Shown in pieces: positions 7,155-14,874 of a stretch of DNA of 34,044 bases. Both the position numbers and the translations under genes were made by a program. The notes below the pieces were generated by a model, which saw only the letters and a list, made by a program, of their open reading frames with translations, was not told where the DNA came from and made no database searches. How positions within the stretch are numbered: the first letter of the stretch is position 1; each line of letters begins with the position of its first letter. Origin of the DNA: Ruminococcus sp. UBA3665 (lineage in GTDB: Bacteria; Bacillota; Clostridia; Oscillospirales; Ruminococcaceae); the NCBI GenBank assembly GCA_002373165.1, contig DFJS01000095.1, forward strand, positions 1-34,044. The letters run 5' to 3'.

Positions 7155-7222
7155 TAGAAAATCTATGAACAAATCGTTTTCGATGCCAAAAAAACATGTT
7201 GATTTTTATGCAGTTTGCTGAA

Positions 7223-9610
7223 TTATTTCAGTGTGACAATTGTCACACCGTTTTCGCCCTCGCCGTAAACGCCGCTGCGGTATTCTTTCACGCATTTCAT
7301 AGACCGGAGTTTCTGCTGGACGGCGTTCCGCAGTACGCCCGTGCCCTTGCCGTGGATGATTGTGACAGTTCCGATATTCGACAGCACAGCCCCGGCGATG
7401 AACTGTTCCACTTCATAAACGCCTTCATCGCAGGAATAGCCCCGGATATCCAGCTCCATTGTGCCTTTGCGTTCGACTTTGGCAGAAACCTGATGTGTTT
7501 TTTTCTTTTTCTGATTCTGGGGATTGATTCTGGATGTATCCAGCAGGCGAAGCCGGTCGATATGAATTTTCATTTTCATTACGCCCATCTGGACAAAGAC
7601 AGAATCAGAATTTTCATTCACTTCCGAAGCAATGACGGCTTCTTTCTGCAAATCGGCAATGAGAACGTGGTCGCCTTTTTTCAGGGGACGGGGGAGAACA
7701 TAATCGCCGTTTTCGTCAATGTTGCCGATGACAGGATTGGCAGTCTTATACATTTCGCGCAGCTGCTGGGTGCTTGCGGATTTCGCAGAAGAAACACGGC
7801 TTGCAAAATCGGCTTTTTCCTTTTCTTTGCGGAGCTGTTCGAGTTCGTCAAGCAAGGCGTTGGACTGTGCCTTTGTCGATTCGACAATCCGGCTTGCCTG
7901 TGCGGCGGCGCGTTCCAGCGTTTCTTTTTCTTCCTGGAGCAGCTGACTGCGTTTCTGTTCCAATTCGGATTTTAAAATTTCGGCTTCCTGCCGGAGCTGT
8001 TCGGCCTGTGTTTTCTGAAATTCTAGATCTTTTCTGGCCTGTTCAAATTTTTCAATGACATGCTCGAATTTCTTGTTTTCCTCGCTGATGAGTGATTCGG
8101 CATGTTTCAGGATGACTTCCGGAATGCCGAGCTGCCCGGAAATGGCAAACGCATTTGATTTTCCGGGAGAGCCGAGAATCAGCCTGTAAGTCGGCTTGAG
8201 AGTTTCTGTATTGAATTCGCAGGAAGCATTGATGACATCGGGCGTATCAGCGGCATAGAGTTTCAGTTCCTGATAGTGAGTTGTTACCATGAGTTTTGCG
8301 CCTAGCTGTTTCAGATAATCAATAACAGAAATCGCCAGAGCTGCGCCTTCGACAGGGTCAGTACCAGAACCGAGCTCGTCCAGCAGAATCAGCGTACTGT
8401 CATCAGCGGTCTGCAAAATTTCGACAACGTTCAGCGTATGGGAAGAAAAAGTAGAAAGATTCTGTTCAATACTCTGACTGTCGCCGATATCAGCTAAAAT
8501 ATGCCGGAAAATGGAAATTCTGCTTCCGTCCGTGACGGGAATCAGAAATCCGCACATTGTCATGGCAGTCAATAATCCGGCGGTCTTCAGGGCGACGGTT
8601 TTGCCGCCGGTATTAGGGCCGGTCACAATCAGGGCGTTATGCTGTTCGCCGAGTGCAAGATCAATCGGAACAGCTTTATTTTGATCCAGCAGAGGATGCC
8701 GGGCTTTTTTCAGTTCTAAAATGCCGTCATCGCTGATGATTGGCTTCACTGCTTTCAGGGATGCGGCATAATTAGCCTTGGCAAAGTAATAATTCAGTTC
8801 GGCGCAGGTAGTATGCAGACGTTTCAGCGATTCAGATTCTGCGCCGACAGCCGCACAGAGTTTTTTCATAATTCTGTCGATTTCTTCGAGTTCCCGGCTT
8901 TCCAGAAGACGGATATCATTATTGGCCTCGACAATCTGCATGGGTTCGATAAAGATTGTCTGACCGCTGGAAGAAGTATCATGAATCAGTCCGGCGACCT
9001 GACTTCTGTATTCGGCCTTGACAGGGAGCACAAAACGCCCGTCGCGGAGTGTGACAGTGTTTTCCTGCAAATATTTCTGCATAGTTTTGTTTTTGATCAT
9101 GCTGTCGAGCGTTTCGCGCAGATGTGACCGCGAACGGAGCAGTTTTTTCCGGATTTCAGCGAGTGTCGGGCTGGCACTGTCAGCAATTTCTTCTTCTGAT
9201 ATAATAGAGCGTTCGAGCATCGCTAACAGATCATCATTCGGAATCATCAAAGAAAATAAGTAATCCAGAGAAGTTGCCGATTCACTGCAATGCCCGTACC
9301 AGCTGTAGAGGCTCTGCACCTGCCGGAGCAGATCGGCTACATCAAGCAGATCTTTCAGTGATAATCTTGCACCGGATGCGGCTCTTGTCACCATGTTGCA
9401 GATATTCCGGAATTCTGAAAAAGGCGGCGTTCCGAACTGTAATGCAAGCTGCAAGGCATCGTCCGTTTTTTCGATTTCCTGCCGGACTTCGGAAAGGTCA
9501 GTGCTGGGCTTGCATTGCAGAAGCATCTGACGGGTTGTCTCATTGGAGGCGAATTCTGCTGCCTGCGCTAAGACTTTATCTAATTCTAAAACTTGTTCAA
9601 AAGGTTTCAT
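7223..9610 (-). CDS. mutS2: MutS2 (RqcU-type) ATPase with Smr endonuclease domain
   Basis: 795 aa, normal length (about 780-800). A MutS core with Walker A GPNTGGKT at 331-338 and Walker B DELGSGTDP at 411-419 is followed by a long Q/E/K coiled coil (about 510-620), a KOW-like patch, and a C-terminal Smr domain (about 715-795) with LDIRGY and HGKGTG. MutS2 proteins act on branched DNA and, in Bacillus, on collided ribosomes to split stalled subunits (family knowledge). The ATG has AGGAGG 4 nt upstream (close) and overlaps the stop of the upstream orphan gene by 4 nt. It is the last gene of the phoH-era-recO run. Confidence 0.97.
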   Translation of the reverse strand: MKPFEQVLELDKVLAQAAEFASNETTRQMLLQCKPSTDLSEVRQEIEKTDDALQLALQFGTPPFSEFRNICNMVTRAASGARLSLKDLLDVADLLRQVQSLYSWYGHCSESATSLDYLFSLMIPNDDLLAMLERSIISEEEIADSASPTLAEIRKKLLRSRSHLRETLDSMIKNKTMQKYLQENTVTLRDGRFVLPVKAEYRSQVAGLIHDTSSSGQTIFIEPMQIVEANNDIRLLESRELEEIDRIMKKLCAAVGAESESLKRLHTTCAELNYYFAKANYAASLKAVKPIISDDGILELKKARHPLLDQNKAVPIDLALGEQHNALIVTGPNTGGKTVALKTAGLLTAMTMCGFLIPVTDGSRISIFRHILADIGDSQSIEQNLSTFSSHTLNVVEILQTADDSTLILLDELGSGTDPVEGAALAISVIDYLKQLGAKLMVTTHYQELKLYAADTPDVINASCEFNTETLKPTYRLILGSPGKSNAFAISGQLGIPEVILKHAESLISEENKKFEHVIEKFEQARKDLEFQKTQAEQLRQEAEILKSELEQKRSQLLQEEKETLERAAAQASRIVESTKAQSNALLDELEQLRKEKEKADFASRVSSAKSASTQQLREMYKTANPVIGNIDENGDYVLPRPLKKGDHVLIADLQKEAVIASEVNENSDSVFVQMGVMKMKIHIDRLRLLDTSRINPQNQKKKKTHQVSAKVERKGTMELDIRGYSCDEGVYEVEQFIAGAVLSNIGTVTIIHGKGTGVLRNAVQQKLRSMKCVKEYRSGVYGEGENGVTIVTLK
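7231..7248. promoter_or_regulatory. Perfect 18-bp palindrome matching a CRP-type site, inside the mutS2 3' end
   Basis: GTGTGACAATTGTCACAC is a perfect palindrome containing TGTGA-N6-TCACA, the classic CRP/FNR-family half-site arrangement. It overlaps codons for the VTIVTL end of MutS2 and lies about 77 bp upstream of the -35 of the sensor-GGDEF promoter. It may be chance, since the encoded residues are common at MutS2 ends. Confidence 0.3.
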
Positions 9611-10035
9611 AAATCCTCCTTGACAGATACTGTGATAGATTTCGGGTCTGACAAATCGAACTGCCAGACTTCATGCAGATTGTTTGTAATTTCTAATTGA
9701 TTTTCGTGAGACTGAATTTTTATAAACGGGTTGGCATCTTCCCAGAAAGCAAGCCATTCGATATGATTTCCGGAAACCGCTGTGACAAAGCCGTCGCCGC
9801 CGTAACTGCCCTGACCGCAGAAAATCTGATATTTCTGAAAGTCATATTCTGCTGAAATATAAATATCCGAAATGATTGAAAAATCAGGCTTCTGTTCCGG
9901 AACCGGAATCAGTGTTCTGTGATAGTTTTCATCTGTATGGATTTCGATTTTCTGAAAACTTCCGTCTGCATAGAGAATGCCGTCTATGACGGGGAGAGTC
10001 TGCGAAGTCCAGAGCGAGTTCAAATCCACAGGCAT
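9607..10035 (-). CDS. Unknown soluble protein, 142 aa
   Basis: Not recognised. The second ATG (10035) is preferred: GGAG lies 9 nt before it, whereas the first ATG (10044) abuts the same GGAG with no spacing. The protein is beta-rich with many aromatic residues (DFSIISDIYISAEYDF, YQIFCGQGSYGGDGFVTAV, HIEWLAFWED), no signal and no membrane helix, and looks like a small beta-sandwich or immunity/ligand-type fold. It lies between a small membrane protein and mutS2 and overlaps mutS2 by 4 nt (ATGA). Confidence 0.75.
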   Translation of the reverse strand: MPVDLNSLWTSQTLPVIDGILYADGSFQKIEIHTDENYHRTLIPVPEQKPDFSIISDIYISAEYDFQKYQIFCGQGSYGGDGFVTAVSGNHIEWLAFWEDANPFIKIQSHENQLEITNNLHEVWQFDLSDPKSITVSVKEDL

Positions 10036-10100
10036 GTTGGTCATCTCCTTTAAAGATTACGAAAAAATGTGACGACAAGGCCGCCACACCTTAATGTAAA

Positions 10101-10412
10101 TTAATATACCATAAAAGTCATGAGTAAAAATAAAACAATAGCCGGAATTTCAAACATGCCGATCATTTTCAGCCATTTTGCGGAAAGCCCCTCTTGTTCA
10201 GCTTTTCCGGCGAATTTTACGCCGATCACGGACAGAATCATGCATGGAATCGGACAGATATAGACAATTGCACCAAACAGAAGCTCCCAGACAGTGAAAT
10301 AATCGCCTACAGGAAAAAATTGATTCAAAGGGAATGTGGCCGCAGCAATGAAAAAAATAATTATCGGAATCATGATGCATATTTTCGCGCGTTTATAGTA
10401 CTTGTCACTCAT
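10101..10412 (-). CDS. Small three-helix membrane protein, 103 aa
   Basis: Not recognised. Three hydrophobic stretches at about 10-30, 42-67 and 84-102 suggest three transmembrane helices, with a short charged loop (KFAGKAEQEGLSAKWLK) between helices 2 and 3. It overlaps the recO stop by 4 nt (ATGA), so it is coupled to recO. The gap to the next gene is 65 nt with no clear terminator. Confidence 0.75.
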   Translation of the reverse strand: MSDKYYKRAKICIMIPIIIFFIAAATFPLNQFFPVGDYFTVWELLFGAIVYICPIPCMILSVIGVKFAGKAEQEGLSAKWLKMIGMFEIPAIVLFLLMTFMVY

Positions 10413-11155
10413 GAAAAATCCGTCCTCTTGATTTGTTTATAATATTCCAGAGCCGGAAATTTCTTATCGACATGATATTGCAGAAACTGTTCCGCAAAAT
10501 CAAATAAAGGCTGACGGCAGTGTTCCGCAATCCGGAAAGAGAAAATTTTCCCGAATTCCTGTAATATAATATATCTGATGGCCTGTAACGTTCCGGCAGG
10601 CATCAGAATGCCCTGCTGACGGCAGGAATCGCAGAAAAAACAGCCCTCTTCCGGAGAAAAATACAACTGTTCCGGCAGATAGTTTCCGCATTTCCGGCAC
10701 ATGACCACATCCGGCTGAAATCCCAGCAGGGAAGCGATTCTTAATTCAAAAATTGCTTTTAATACTAATTCATCATGTCCGGGTTCGGAAAGATAATGCA
10801 GTGTATTCAGCATCAGGCGCAGAATTTCCGGGGTGCCGGATTTCGGCAGAGCGGAATATAAAATCACCTGCGCAAAATAAGAAGCCAGTGCCACGGCATT
10901 CAGATCATTTCTTAATCCGTAAAAGATATGAATCGGCGTGACACTGCTTAACACGCTGGCCTTATTTTTCGCGCGGCGGTCGGCAATGTCAAATTCCGAA
11001 TAGGCAAATAACTGCGATGCGCTCCCGGATTTGCTGGTGACTTTTGCCGAACCCTTCACGGCAATTTCCAGAATGCCGGATTCTGTAAGAATATCGATAA
11101 ATTTATCCTGTTCGCCGAACGGCTTCTGTGACAGGACAACTCCTTTGACTGTCAT
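10409..11155 (-). CDS. recO: DNA repair protein RecO
   Basis: 248 aa from the ATG at 11155, chosen because AAAGGA lies 5-6 nt upstream and the protein then begins MTVKGVVLSQKPFGEQDK, the usual RecO OB-fold start. The zinc-finger cysteines are visible (CRKCG...CFFCDSC, about residues 148-175). RecO loads RecA onto SSB-coated DNA with RecR in recombinational repair. Its start lies inside the small yqzL-like gene in another frame, and it follows era, the usual order in Firmicutes. Confidence 0.95.
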   Translation of the reverse strand: MTVKGVVLSQKPFGEQDKFIDILTESGILEIAVKGSAKVTSKSGSASQLFAYSEFDIADRRAKNKASVLSSVTPIHIFYGLRNDLNAVALASYFAQVILYSALPKSGTPEILRLMLNTLHYLSEPGHDELVLKAIFELRIASLLGFQPDVVMCRKCGNYLPEQLYFSPEEGCFFCDSCRQQGILMPAGTLQAIRYIILQEFGKIFSFRIAEHCRQPLFDFAEQFLQYHVDKKFPALEYYKQIKRTDFS

Positions 11156-11240
11156 AACATCCTTTCTGGGCGGCATAGCGCAGATAATCGGCAATGCTGC
11201 CCGTTTGCTGAAACTGTTCCCATAATTGATTTTCTGACAT
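11103..11240 (-). CDS. yqzL: YqzL-like small protein, 45 aa
   Basis: A short gene easily missed. From the ATG at 11240 it reads MSENQLWEQFQQTGSIADYL and continues RYAAQKG... to a TAA at 11103-11105. The pattern W..F..TGSI..YL.Y matches what I recall of the YqzL family, which lies between era and recO in Bacillus and Clostridia at about 47 aa. An SD (GGAGTGA) is 8 nt upstream. The last 17 codons overlap recO in another frame, so recO may be coupled to its translation. Function is unknown. The family call is from memory and gene order. Confidence 0.72.
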   Translation of the reverse strand: MSENQLWEQFQQTGSIADYLRYAAQKGCYDSQRSCPVTEAVRRTG

Positions 11241-11245
11241 AAGGC

Positions 11246-11294
11246 TTCACTCCGTTCTGATTTTTTGGGATTAGTATCCGCAAAACGGAGTGAA
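11246..11294 (-). promoter_or_regulatory. Long-range hairpin covering the yqzL Shine-Dalgarno
   Basis: Perfect 11-bp arms TTCACTCCGTT (minus strand 11294-11284) and AACGGAGTGAA (11256-11246) flank a 27-nt loop in the era-yqzL gap. The 3' arm contains the GGAGTGA ribosome binding site, so pairing would hide it. This suggests control of yqzL-recO translation. No T-tract follows, so it is not a terminator. Confidence 0.5.
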
Positions 11295-11305
11295 ATATTT
11301 CTGGA

Positions 11306-12202
11306 TTATTCTGACAGGCCGAAGCTCCGGATCAGGCCTTCTTTGTTGCGCCAGTCCTCTTTGACTTTGACAAAGCATTTCAGATTGACCTGAATCTGAA
11401 AAAATGCTTCAAGTTCGTGCCGTGCCGAGCTTGCGATTTTTTTCAGCATTGCGCCGTTTTTGCCGATGATAATGCCCTTATGGGAATCGCGTTCGCAGTA
11501 GATTACGGCGGAAATATCCAGCAGATCTTTGTCATTGCGTTCTTTCATGCTCTCGACTGTGACGGCCACGCCGTGGGGCACTTCGTCATTGAGTAGTCTG
11601 AGAAGTTTTTCACGGATCATTTCAGCGGCGAGAATCTGTTCCGGCTGATCGGTGAATTTATCATCCGGGAAAAAATGAACGGAAGGCTGTGCAAGTTCTC
11701 CGGCAGTGGTGAGGATTTCTTCCAGACCGTCATTCTGTTCGGCACTGACCGGAATAATTGCATGAGGATGATAGGCATTTTCCAGTTTCAGCATCAGGGG
11801 CATCATAGCAGATTTATCCTGTAGCAGATCAATTTTATTGATGATAATAATGCAGGAGATTTTTTTGTCGGCAATGGCTTTCAGCATAGCTTCATCCTGT
11901 TCGTGCAGTTTTTTGGTACAGTCGATGACATACAGAACAGCATCGGCATCAGAAGCCGAATCCTGAGCTGTTTTCAGCATATGGCCGCTTAGTTTGTTCT
12001 TGGGCTTGTGCAGTCCGGGCGTGTCGATAAAGACAAATTGTGTGGCATCGCGTGTCAGAATGCCCGTAATCCGGGTTCTTGTTGTCTGAGGCTTGCTGCT
12101 GACAGAGGCGATTTTTTCGCCCACAAGCGCATTCAGCAAAGTAGACTTTCCGGCATTGGTTCTGCCGGAAAGCGTTAAGAAAATAGATTTTGTTTCTGTC
12201 AT
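11306..12202 (-). CDS. era: GTPase Era (16S rRNA / 30S assembly)
   Basis: 298 aa, usual length. G1 GRTNAGKST (13-21), G3 DTPG (60-63), G4 NKID (122-125). A C-terminal KH domain carries GIIIGKNGAMLKKI. Era binds the 3' end of 16S rRNA during small-subunit maturation. The G1 loop has Thr-Ala where most Era proteins have Pro-Val (GRPNVGKST), a mild variation that keeps the GKS/T core. It starts 4 nt after the ybeY stop, with its SD (AGAGGA) in the ybeY end. Confidence 0.97.
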   Translation of the reverse strand: MTETKSIFLTLSGRTNAGKSTLLNALVGEKIASVSSKPQTTRTRITGILTRDATQFVFIDTPGLHKPKNKLSGHMLKTAQDSASDADAVLYVIDCTKKLHEQDEAMLKAIADKKISCIIIINKIDLLQDKSAMMPLMLKLENAYHPHAIIPVSAEQNDGLEEILTTAGELAQPSVHFFPDDKFTDQPEQILAAEMIREKLLRLLNDEVPHGVAVTVESMKERNDKDLLDISAVIYCERDSHKGIIIGKNGAMLKKIASSARHELEAFFQIQVNLKCFVKVKEDWRNKEGLIRSFGLSE

Positions 12203-12206
12203 GATA

Positions 12207-12728
12207 TTATTCCTCTGTTTCGGGAGTAGTATAAGTCAGTTCTCTGGAAATGCCGAGCTTTTCAAGAACAGATTCTTCTTTTTCTCTCATGATGCGTTCG
12301 TCCAGAGGGCTTTTTTCATGATCATAGCCCAGCAGGTGAAGCATGGAATGTACGGTCAGAAAACCAATTTCCCGGCTGAGGGAATGGCCGTAAATATTGG
12401 CCTGCTTGACGGCCGTTTCGATTGAAATGACAATATCGCCAAGAAGCACATAGCCTGTTTCGGCATTGATTTCCATGGTGCCGTCCTCGCTGGTAAGCGG
12501 AAAAGAAAGTACGTCTGTAGAAGCATCTTTCTGACGATAGGCCTTGTTCAGGCTTCTGATTTCCTGATTGGAAACAAACGAAACGCTGACTTCGGCGTTT
12601 TGCGTAAAGCCTTCGGAAATCAGCACTGCATGACAGCAGCGGCGGATGAGCAGCCGGATTCCGGAAGGAATTTTCACGGCGTTCTGGTTATTTTTGATGC
12701 TGACTTTTAATTTACCTGTTTGCTGCAT
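12207..12728 (-). CDS. ybeY: YbeY endoribonuclease
   Basis: 173 aa. The zinc-binding signature HSMLHLLGYDH places three histidines at 127, 131 and 137. TDVLSFP at 71-77 is the conserved family block. YbeY is a single-strand-specific metallo-RNase for 16S rRNA maturation and quality control. AAGGAG is 9 nt upstream of the ATG. It sits between phoH and era, the typical order. Confidence 0.96.
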   Translation of the reverse strand: MQQTGKLKVSIKNNQNAVKIPSGIRLLIRRCCHAVLISEGFTQNAEVSVSFVSNQEIRSLNKAYRQKDASTDVLSFPLTSEDGTMEINAETGYVLLGDIVISIETAVKQANIYGHSLSREIGFLTVHSMLHLLGYDHEKSPLDERIMREKEESVLEKLGISRELTYTTPETEE

Positions 12729-12767
12729 GAGAAAAAACTCCTTTTCTGTTCTTGAGATTAAAATAAA

Positions 12768-13727
12768 TTACTGACGGTTCTGATAAAATTTTTCATAAGC
12801 GCGGATAATATCCTGCACCAGCCTGTGCCGGACAACATCTTTTTCCGTGAAGCGTCTGATGGAAATATCGTCGATATTTTTCAGGATTTTCATGGCTTCA
12901 ATCAGGCCGGATTTTCGCTTTTCGGGCAGATCAATCTGTGTAATATCGCCTGTAATGACCATTTTGCTGTGATTGCCCAGGCGGGTCAGGAACATTTTGA
13001 TCTGTTCGGAGGTAGTATTCTGTGCTTCATCCAGAATGATGAAGGCATCGTCCAGGGTACGGCCGCGCATATAGGCAAGGGGCGCGACTTCGATGATATT
13101 TTTTTCCATATGCCGGGAAAAAGTTTCTGCGCCGAACATATCGAATAATGCATCATAAAGCGGCCGCAGGTAGGGGTCAACTTTATTTTGCAGATCGCCC
13201 GGCAGAAAACCCAGTTTTTCGCCTGCTTCCACGGCGGGGCGGGTCAGAATGATTTTCTGGACTTCGTGCGCCTTGAAGGCCTTCACGGCCATGGCAACAG
13301 CGAGGTAGGTCTTGCCTGTTCCGGCAGGACCTACACCCAGGACAATTGTATGATTGCGGATGGCATCGACATAATTTTTCTGGCCGATTGTCTTGGGGCG
13401 GACTACTTTTCCGCTGGCAGTCATGCAGATGCCGTCACTGCTGAGTTCTTTCAGGGCTTCGGACTCGCCGTCGGAGAGCATGGAAATCACATAACGGACA
13501 GTCTGTTCGGAAAGCTGCTGTCCCTTGCCGGCAAGTTCGCCGAGCATCCGGAGAGCCTGTGCGGCTTTGGCGGTTTGTTCGGCTTCGCCTGTGACAGTGA
13601 CATCGCCGCCGCGCCCGTTAATCATGACCTGATATTCTCTCTGGAGCAATATCAGATTCTGGTCATAACTTCCGAACACGGTCTGCACCACTGCCGGATT
13701 CTGAAAATGAATCTGTTCTTCTGTCAA
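12768..13727 (-). CDS. phoH: PhoH-like ATPase, TTG start
   Basis: 319 aa from TTG at 13727, chosen because AAAGGTG (13734-13740) lies 6 nt upstream; an upstream TTG (13751) would add 8 residues but lacks an SD. It then begins MTEEQIHFQNP. Walker A GPAGTGKT is at 133-140, and Walker B FIILDEAQNT follows. The N-terminal third is a KH-like domain. PhoH-like ATPases are RNA-linked and commonly neighbour ybeY. First gene of the minus-strand housekeeping run, with an extended -10 promoter just upstream. Confidence 0.93.
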   Translation of the reverse strand: MTEEQIHFQNPAVVQTVFGSYDQNLILLQREYQVMINGRGGDVTVTGEAEQTAKAAQALRMLGELAGKGQQLSEQTVRYVISMLSDGESEALKELSSDGICMTASGKVVRPKTIGQKNYVDAIRNHTIVLGVGPAGTGKTYLAVAMAVKAFKAHEVQKIILTRPAVEAGEKLGFLPGDLQNKVDPYLRPLYDALFDMFGAETFSRHMEKNIIEVAPLAYMRGRTLDDAFIILDEAQNTTSEQIKMFLTRLGNHSKMVITGDITQIDLPEKRKSGLIEAMKILKNIDDISIRRFTEKDVVRHRLVQDIIRAYEKFYQNRQ

Positions 13728-13766
13728 ATTTTTCACCTTTGCTTTATTCAAAAATATTCTGTTATT

Positions 13767-13796
13767 ATTATATCATAAGTTATGCTGAAATTGCAA
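13767..13796 (-). promoter_or_regulatory. Promoter of the phoH-ybeY-era-recO run
   Basis: Minus strand: -10 TATAAT (13767-13772) with TG one base upstream (extended -10), 18-bp spacer, -35 TTGCAA (13791-13796). It lies 16 bp past the stop of the prepilin gene (13812) and 40 nt before the TTG start. Confidence 0.75.
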
Positions 13797-13811
13797 TAGA
13801 AAAATAAAAAT

Positions 13812-14482
13812 TTATTTATATTCTGGGCAGCAGTCCGGATAGAGACGATAGTGTAACTGACTCCGGTTGGTGCTGTCTGTGCTGTCGCCGACCCAGATTT
13901 CAATATTCAGAGGATCTCCTTCTCTCCAGCAAAGATACCATCTTGTAGTTTTCTTGCCGTTATAAGAACGGGAACGAATTGGAACAGCACCTTTATTTGT
14001 TCTCTTCTGCTTCTGAAAATCATAGTTTTCAAAATTATTCAATGCTTTTGCAAAGGCTTCTCTTTCCAGATTGCCCTGAAGCCAGACCAGAGAAGTATCC
14101 TGGTCAATCTTGTAGCTGTCCATATAGCACCCTACACATACGTAATAACTATCCGGACCATCCGGCGTATTTACCGTGACAAATCTTTTCGTAGTACTTC
14201 CGGGAGGAGGAACATCTGTCCATGACTGCATGGCTGTCTGCTGACCGGGTGTGCCATAATGAATATAGCCGTCATATAACGCTTCATCTGTATACAGCAG
14301 CATCATGATGTCATCATACATTACTTTTGCATTTGCAGCATCTGTTCTTCTTTGCGCCTTGCCAACGTAACCAATCATAGAAGGTATCAGTATTCCTGCA
14401 AGTACCCCGATGATAGCAATCACAACAATCAGTTCTACCAGAGTAAAGCCCTTTAATTTTTAGCATTAGACTTCATTTCCAT
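13812..14482 (-). pseudogene. Type IV prepilin-like gene with a one-base frameshift in the leader
   Basis: The body (204 codons from 14423 to 13812) is open. Immediately upstream in the same frame the protein reads KLKGFTLVELIVVIAIIGVLAG, split here as KLKGFTLVE plus a hydrophobic helix: the class III/type IV prepilin cleavage site and N-terminal helix. A stop (TAA, 14460-14462) precedes it with no start codon between. The only SD-linked start is the ATG at 14482 in another frame (MEMKSNAKN, then stop). One extra A in the A5 tract (minus strand 14461-14457) would give MEMKSNAKKLKGFTLVE. So this is a frameshifted, phase-variable or mis-assembled prepilin. The C-terminal part is Cys-containing and beta-rich. 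No pilus assembly genes are nearby. Confidence 0.8.
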
Positions 14483-14538
14483 AAAAAGCACCCTTTCGTA
14501 GTTGGTTTGAAAATAGATTTCAGGCTGTCTGTGAAATT

Positions 14539-14567
14539 ATTATACAACATTTTCACAGAAAAATCAA
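14539..14567 (-). promoter_or_regulatory. Promoter of the prepilin gene with an operator-like dyad
   Basis: Minus strand: -10 TATAAT (14539-14544), 17-bp spacer, -35 TTGATT (14562-14567). The -10 lies inside an inverted repeat, CTGTGAAA-N14-TTTCACAG (14529-14536 and 14551-14558), with perfect 8-bp arms. That arrangement suggests a repressor site. An SD (AAAGGG) precedes the ATG at 14482 by 8 nt. Confidence 0.7.
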
Positions 14568-14647
14568 TAGGTTTATCAAAAATTATGTGAAAATCAGCAA
14601 ATCGCATAATATCTTGAGATGTTTTTTGGAAAATTTGAAAAAACCTC

Positions 14648-14676
14648 TTGACAAAACGGAATATTTATGCTATACT
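14648..14676 (+). promoter_or_regulatory. Promoter of the infC-rpmI-rplT operon
   Basis: TTGACA (14648-14653), 17-bp spacer, TATACT (14671-14676). Transcription should begin near 14683, leaving a leader of roughly 190 nt before infC. It is divergent from the prepilin promoter, about 80 bp apart. Confidence 0.87.
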
Positions 14677-14682
14677 ATACAG

Positions 14683-14874
14683 GAAAACAAAGCAGATGCC
14701 CCGGTCAGTGTCTCACCGTTTGACTGCAATATGCCGAAACGGTCAATCCTTAACAGAATTGCTTCCTGTTCCCGTCAGGAAAATTCTGCTGTGGTGAGTG
14801 ATGAGTGCTGATTGCTGTGATCTGTACTCATTTTTTGTTTTATTTTAATTTTTTATGCTTGGGGGTGCTTTACT
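14683..14874 (+). promoter_or_regulatory. Structured infC leader, probable L20-type attenuator
   Basis: A leader of about 190 nt with three hairpin candidates: ACCGTTT/AAACGGT (14715-14721, 14737-14743); a bulged stem AGAATTGCTTCCTG against CAGGAAAATTCT (about 14756-14786); and a terminator-like stem at 14801-14831. In Firmicutes the infC-rpmI-rplT operon is usually controlled by r-protein L20 binding a leader that mimics its rRNA site (Rfam L20 leader). No T-box AGGGUGGNACCGCG is present. The L20 mechanism is inferred from gene order and the terminator; I could not fold it. Confidence 0.55.
14801..14837 (+). terminator. Intrinsic terminator in the infC leader (attenuator)
   Basis: ATGAGT (14801-14806) pairs with ACTCAT (14826-14831), and the stem extends inward to about 12 bp with one T-T mismatch and one G-U, closing on a 7-nt loop. 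Six Ts (14831-14836) follow. It lies 38 nt before the infC start, as expected for transcription attenuation. Confidence 0.7.

Noticed and set aside
14587..14811. 73-codon plus-strand frame in the infC leader
   Set aside because: It spans the infC promoter and leader hairpins, has no SD and no family-like pattern; its start lies before the transcription start.
14683..14874. T-box riboswitch upstream of infC
   Set aside because: No AGGGUGG-ACCGCG core, and infC is not a usual T-box target.
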